64,000 nucleotides of DNA from Planctomycetaceae bacterium (GTDB taxonomy: Bacteria; Planctomycetota; Planctomycetia; Planctomycetales; Planctomycetaceae): assembly GCA_020426325.1 (NCBI GenBank), contig JAGQQG010000002.1, positions 62,001 to 126,000 of the forward strand, read 5' to 3'. How positions within the stretch are numbered: position 1 is the first letter of the stretch; each line of letters opens with the position of its first letter. Positions 60,554-64,000 of this stretch are shown one piece after another. The notes under the pieces are model-generated. The model was not told the origin of the DNA and searched no databases. It saw only the letters and a list, made by a program, of their open reading frames with translations. The position numbers and the translations under genes were made by a program.

Positions 60554-61312
60554 TCACTCCTGATTGTTTTGAGATTGTGCGGGTAGAGTTTTAGTGCCGT
60601 GATAAAGCGTGGCGATTCCGAATGTGAGCGGATGAAATTCGACGTCAGTCAAACCGCACTCGGCCATGATTTCAGCCAGCGCGCGACCGTGAGGAAACTC
60701 ACCCACGGAACTCGGCAGATAGTTGTAGGCATCCTCCTGATTTTGGGCCACCAGCTGTCCGATCCGCGGCAGTACATGCTTGAAATAACTCTGGTAGATC
60801 CTGCGGAAAACGGGATTTGACGGCTCCGAGAACTCCAGCACAACCACTTTGCCTCCGGGACGACAGACTCGAACCATCTCCCTGAGGCCACGCCGTGTAT
60901 CGGTCACGTTTCGAAGCCCAAATGCCACGGAGACAATCTGAAACGAATCCGCTGCGAACGGCAGCGACTGGGTATCCGCTTCGAGAAAGACGGTTCCCGG
61001 AGATCCATTCGTCGATCCGACTCCCGCTTGGTCCCGTTTCTGATTCGCGAGCCGGAGCATCTCGTGCGTGAAGTCCGCCCCCACAACGGGGCATCTCCCG
61101 CGAGCCTGTTTCCAGTAGGCCAAAGCCAGATCACCCGTCCCCGTACAGACGTCGAGGATCGGATCGTCCCCAGCCGGCGACACGGTGCGCACGGTCCGCC
61201 AGCGCCAGTACACATCCGTCCCGCCGGACAACATCCGGTTGAGCAGGTCGTATCGCGGAGCGATCTGACCAAACATACGCTTTACACGGGTTTCAGATTT
61301 ATCGACGGCCAT
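60554..61312 (-). CDS. ubiE: Demethylmenaquinone/2-polyprenyl-benzoquinol methyltransferase (UbiE/MenG)
   Basis: This 252-residue class I methyltransferase has the UbiE signature 'MFGQIAPRYDLLNRMLSGGT', the SAM-binding 'PILDVCTGTGDLALAYWKQA', 'PFAADSFQIVSVAFGLRNVT', 'EMVRVCRPGGKVVVLEFSEP', and 'LPRIGQLVAQNQEDAYNYLP'. It would methylate the quinone ring in menaquinone synthesis (planctomycetes use menaquinone). The gene is adjacent to ubiX. It is separated by 139 bp from the C1-pathway gene upstream. Confidence 0.95.
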   Translation of the reverse strand: MAVDKSETRVKRMFGQIAPRYDLLNRMLSGGTDVYWRWRTVRTVSPAGDDPILDVCTGTGDLALAYWKQARGRCPVVGADFTHEMLRLANQKRDQAGVGSTNGSPGTVFLEADTQSLPFAADSFQIVSVAFGLRNVTDTRRGLREMVRVCRPGGKVVVLEFSEPSNPVFRRIYQSYFKHVLPRIGQLVAQNQEDAYNYLPSSVGEFPHGRALAEIMAECGLTDVEFHPLTFGIATLYHGTKTLPAQSQNNQE

Positions 61313-61451
61313 TCAGTTCAAACCGGAATCTTGATCGGGTGTTAACGCACAATTGGTGACGGATAGTCATCGACTTTCACTTGATTGTAAAGCAAAGTCG
61401 GCTTGAAGGCCGGTGGTCGAAAGGAAGTAAACCATCAACTTCGGATGAAAC

Positions 61452-62477
61452 TCAGAGGCGCTCCCGTCCCAATCGCGCCAGCGCAAACGCACATGCAGCG
61501 CGCGAGTGTTCTGGCCCCAGAGAATCCTTGAGGCTCAGAATCTCACTGGTCTGCTGCCCGAATGTGTCTTGAACGATCCGTTTTGCAAGGAACTCGCCTT
61601 CGCCGCTGACGAGCACACTTGCAGGGAATCTTCTCTGATATTCAGTCACCTTCCGGAGGGCTTCTTCGATGATGGCTCGCTGCGTAAAGCGAAGATGCTC
61701 CGCGATCTCCGTGAGTTCATCTCGACAGACTTCACTCAGATCGCAGCAGATCATGTGGGCCAGACGGTTGAATGCCGCTTCTCTCGTGGCTGGGCGTCCA
61801 TCGGCTGTGTCACACCGGTGAGGGTCCTCATCAGCTTCGGAGAGGATCAAGAACACGTCATCCATTGTTGCGAACATTTCGGCAGCAACCGGGCAGAGAC
61901 GCCCACGAAAAGGCACATCCTTCACGAGTGAACAGACGGGTGTCCGTCGACTGCCCACATAGACCAGTTCCCCGCTCTGAAGACGTTCGATATCGGTGAA
62001 TCCAGTGGCGACAGGAAAACCGTCTTCCAGCGGAATGATGTCCGTTGTGGTCGACCCCATGTCGATCAACAGCGACGAACCCTGGGGTGCCATGCGACCG
62101 GCCCAGGTTGCCAGGGCATGCCAGTTGGCAGCCGCGGTCAATCGAGGAAACTCGATCGCAACATCGGGGGACACGAACTCACCTGCCGTCTGCCAGACGT
62201 AGACCGGAGCTACCGTTGCTGCCTGCACGGCCGTCACGACGCGCTCAACTCCCTCGGCTTTCGTCGAGAAGCAGTCCGCCAGTTCAGCCGTCATTGTCAG
62301 TGCGACTGCAGAGATTGGCTCGAATCCCGAAAGCAGTTCTCGCAGGACCATCGGCAGGCGTTCGACGTCTCGCCATAGAGCAAAGCTGCGTGAGACTGAA
62401 TGTCGTTCACCATCGGAGGCTTTCAGGTTCGCTCCTCCGATGTCCAGACCAATGACACGCCCCTTCTCACCGGTCAT
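61452..62477 (-). CDS. Tetrahydromethanopterin-linked C1 pathway protein (hydantoinase/oxoprolinase-like)
   Basis: The 341-residue protein has the ASKHA-type fold of the TIGR03123 family ('RVIGLDIGGANLKASDGERH', 'AVALTMTAELADCFSTKAEG', 'SSLLIDMGSTTTDIIPLEDG', 'VSGEGEFLAKRIVQDTFGQ'), known from H4MPT-linked formaldehyde oxidation gene clusters. The exact reaction is uncertain; the protein is thought to help cofactor biosynthesis. It overlaps the ATP-grasp gene by 4 nt. That the pair is translationally coupled strengthens both assignments. The presence of these genes in a bacterium fits planctomycetes and methylotrophs. Confidence 0.85.
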   Translation of the reverse strand: MTGEKGRVIGLDIGGANLKASDGERHSVSRSFALWRDVERLPMVLRELLSGFEPISAVALTMTAELADCFSTKAEGVERVVTAVQAATVAPVYVWQTAGEFVSPDVAIEFPRLTAAANWHALATWAGRMAPQGSSLLIDMGSTTTDIIPLEDGFPVATGFTDIERLQSGELVYVGSRRTPVCSLVKDVPFRGRLCPVAAEMFATMDDVFLILSEADEDPHRCDTADGRPATREAAFNRLAHMICCDLSEVCRDELTEIAEHLRFTQRAIIEEALRKVTEYQRRFPASVLVSGEGEFLAKRIVQDTFGQQTSEILSLKDSLGPEHSRAACAFALARLGRERL

Positions 62478-63547
62478 TGCAGGACCTCGGCAGCAGTCAG
62501 AGACTTCGAGATGAAATTGTGCAAGCGGGTGATCTCGCCGTCAGGAGTGAACTCGACGGTATTCGAGGTCCAGCGAATTGGGGTCGCAGGTGATGACAGA
62601 TCCAGCATTCGGGAAGCAAGATTGTCAGGAGTCAGACAGCGATATCCAAGATAGCTCGTCGTCAGCCGCGGATTGATTTCGACGATCAGCGGCTGCTGGG
62701 GGGATTCATCCGGAATAACGAGATCGAAACCAATGTACCCGGCCAATCCCTGCAACCGTGAACAGACGAACTCGACCATTCGCCTGATTGCTGCATCATG
62801 GTCGCCTGCAAAAGGGATGCGTCCGCCTTCGTACGCAAATGTCCCGTCATTGGAGAGACATTGCTTCGCGATCGGCAAGATCTCGTATGCGTGAGCTTGC
62901 GGCTGACAGATCACGCCGACAGAGACGGCTGTTCCACGGACGAGAGGCTGCACGATCATCTCGTCGAACTCGTGTTTGGGAGAGGCTGCATGATGCTCCA
63001 TCGCAGCCGCGACGTTGGGGAACGTTCGCACGTCCTGCGAACCCGCGCCGTATCGCGGTTTCACCACGACCGGACCGTCCTCGACTGAAAGAGGGCATTT
63101 TTCCCCGATGAGAGACGTGTCGATGGTCAAGATGTCGTTCGCGTTCAGGAACCGGGCAAGTTCGAGTTTGTCGCTGCATTGCCGAATCGTTTCAGAGACT
63201 GGATTCAACACGCAGGTTGCCCCGGCCTCTCGTGCCAGAACGCAGCGATCGTAGAGCACATTCCCCAGTTCCGGTGCGATCACGAGACACACATTTGATT
63301 GAACGGCCAAGTCCCGGAACTGCTGCTGCTCCTGAATTGCGTCCGCGACGCGGACAACTCGGACGCCGTCGATGTTCAAGTCGGGACGTCGATGATCGAG
63401 AGTCGTGACGACATGACAGTCGGGAATTCGAGCAAAGTCACTGAGGATGGCTCGCAGCATCGCCAGCCCCTCGCGTTCCAAAGAATGCGGAAGATTGGGA
63501 TCTGGCCAGCCCCCTCCGCAGACGTACTCGGAAACAAACACTTGCAT
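62474..63547 (-). CDS. ATP-grasp ligase, MfnD-like (methanofuran-type cofactor synthesis)
   Basis: The 357-residue protein has an N-terminal 'QVFVSEYVCGGGWPDPNLPH', a preATP-grasp region, then an ATP-grasp fold ('DGPVVVKPRYGAGSQDVRTF', 'VQPLVRGTAVSVGVICQPQA', 'GLAGYIGFDLVIPDE', 'PLIVEINPRLTTSYLGYRCL', the last with metal-binding Glu and Asn). It resembles tyramine-glutamate ligases (MfnD) of methanofuran synthesis and the ATP-grasp proteins found in methylotroph C1 clusters. Context with the C1-pathway gene supports that. A different amino-acid ligase cannot be excluded. The gene is 30 bp downstream of the trkA-like gene. Confidence 0.82.
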   Translation of the reverse strand: MQVFVSEYVCGGGWPDPNLPHSLEREGLAMLRAILSDFARIPDCHVVTTLDHRRPDLNIDGVRVVRVADAIQEQQQFRDLAVQSNVCLVIAPELGNVLYDRCVLAREAGATCVLNPVSETIRQCSDKLELARFLNANDILTIDTSLIGEKCPLSVEDGPVVVKPRYGAGSQDVRTFPNVAAAMEHHAASPKHEFDEMIVQPLVRGTAVSVGVICQPQAHAYEILPIAKQCLSNDGTFAYEGGRIPFAGDHDAAIRRMVEFVCSRLQGLAGYIGFDLVIPDESPQQPLIVEINPRLTTSYLGYRCLTPDNLASRMLDLSSPATPIRWTSNTVEFTPDGEITRLHNFISKSLTAAEVLQ

Positions 63548-63577
63548 CGATCGGAAGACCAGCGAAAAGTGAGGGGT

Positions 63578-64000
63578 TCAGACAGACGGCTCAAAGAGTT
63601 GCAACACCGCGTCGCTGTCCCGACGCTGAAGAAGGACCACAGCCGTGTCCCCCGACTTCAGTTGGTCGTTTCCGGTTGCCACCCAGACCACTTCATCTCT
63701 GACAATCGCCGCAATGAGGCAGGGGGGATGCGGAAGGTCTTTCAGAGGGGCCGAGGTTATCGGGGCACCGGCCTTGATGTCGACCTCCCAGACGGAGGCG
63801 TCCTGACCGGAAATCTCTGACTGAGCGACGACCACACCAGAACTGAGCATCCCGAGGACTTCACGCGCCATCACTTGTCGTGGGCTGACGGCGAGGTCGA
63901 TGCCTAGCTTTTCGAGCACATTCGCATAATCGGGACGCCGGACGACGCTGAGGATTTGTTTGGCACCCAGTTCGCGCGCCTCAACCCCGCAAATGATGTT
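63578..64000 (-). CDS. TrkA-type potassium uptake/channel regulatory protein (partial, C-terminal part)
   Basis: The reading frame is open through the end of the window, so the N-terminus is missing. The visible 140 residues carry the end of an NAD-binding (TrkA-N) domain, '[20 protein letters not shown]' followed by '[15 protein letters not shown]', and a TrkA-C/RCK-C domain ('[20 protein letters not shown]' and '[20 protein letters not shown]'). Such proteins gate potassium transporters in response to nucleotides. The product should be cytoplasmic and work with a TrkH/KtrB or channel gene that is not in view. It ends 30 bp before the MfnD-like gene. Confidence 0.9.
   Translation of the reverse strand, partial: NIICGVEARELGAKQILSVVRRPDYANVLEKLGIDLAVSPRQVMAREVLGMLSSGVVVAQSEISGQDASVWEVDIKAGAPITSAPLKDLPHPPCLIAAIVRDEVVWVATGNDQLKSGDTAVVLLQRRDSDAVLQLFEPSV

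Overview
The window looks like a chromosomal segment of a planctomycete (Planctomycetaceae-type). The evidence is indirect but consistent: a very large surface protein with an N-terminal 'VEDRTLLAA' (LEPRxLL-like) export motif, DUF1573, BatA/DUF58/MoxR genes, a secreted sulfatase, a Ser/Thr kinase, M56 peptidase plus BlaI genes carrying 'TDxGL' leucine-rich repeats, a variant PEP-CTERM tail, and tetrahydromethanopterin/methanofuran-type C1 genes in a bacterium. No tRNA, rRNA or CRISPR array was recognised. Most genes sit in short runs of overlapping frames.

Layout. (1) 1-9583, minus strand: rpsO, a long NfeD-type membrane protease, then a tightly overlapping operon transcribed from about 9583 downward: FAD/Fe-S oxidoreductase, moaD, moaE, moaA, an MntA/HepT nucleotidyltransferase-HEPN pair, and a cysteine desulfurase. 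(2) 9812-18492: a secreted alpha/beta hydrolase and an LRR lipoprotein (plus), convergent with a blaI-M56 pair (minus) whose M56 protein carries two tandem LRR plus beta-domain modules. A long palindrome lies between the convergent genes. (3) 18700-21608: a truncated MFS gene, a decayed IS701-type transposase, and a sulfur cluster (SQR, TusE/DsrC, DsrE-like). (4) 22223-34345: class II aldolase, a secreted protein, a BASS transporter, a coiled-coil membrane protein, a Ser/Thr kinase with HEAT repeats, glucose dehydrogenase, DUF1573 and a threonine-dehydratase-like enzyme. (5) 34846-42552: a 2568-residue chimeric surface protein (sialidase-like, CSLREA/choice-of-anchor, LamG, sugar dehydrogenase, dockerin, GEVED, CBM9/DOMON-like, PqaA-like). 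(6) 42676-48019: a MITE-like element, then moxR, a nucleotidyltransferase cassette, DUF58 and a BatA/VWA gene. (7) 48199-52341: an apparent catabolic operon with two HpcH/HpaI aldolases flanking an amidohydrolase and an M19 dipeptidase. (8) 52368-64000: BON protein, a GlnE with GlnD-like ACT domains in its middle, a PEP-tailed protein, a hydrolase, a sulfatase, ubiX-ubiE, a C1-pathway protein and an MfnD-like ATP-grasp ligase, and a partial TrkA protein running off the window.

The most distinctive points are the toxin-antitoxin-like pair translationally coupled inside the molybdopterin operon, the duplicated M56-LRR sensor candidate, the GlnE-ACT fusion, the nucleotidyltransferase cassette inserted between moxR and its DUF58 partner, and a 154-bp inverted-repeat element with a 10-bp target duplication. 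No complete new system can be asserted from sequence alone. These are the places where one could be hiding.
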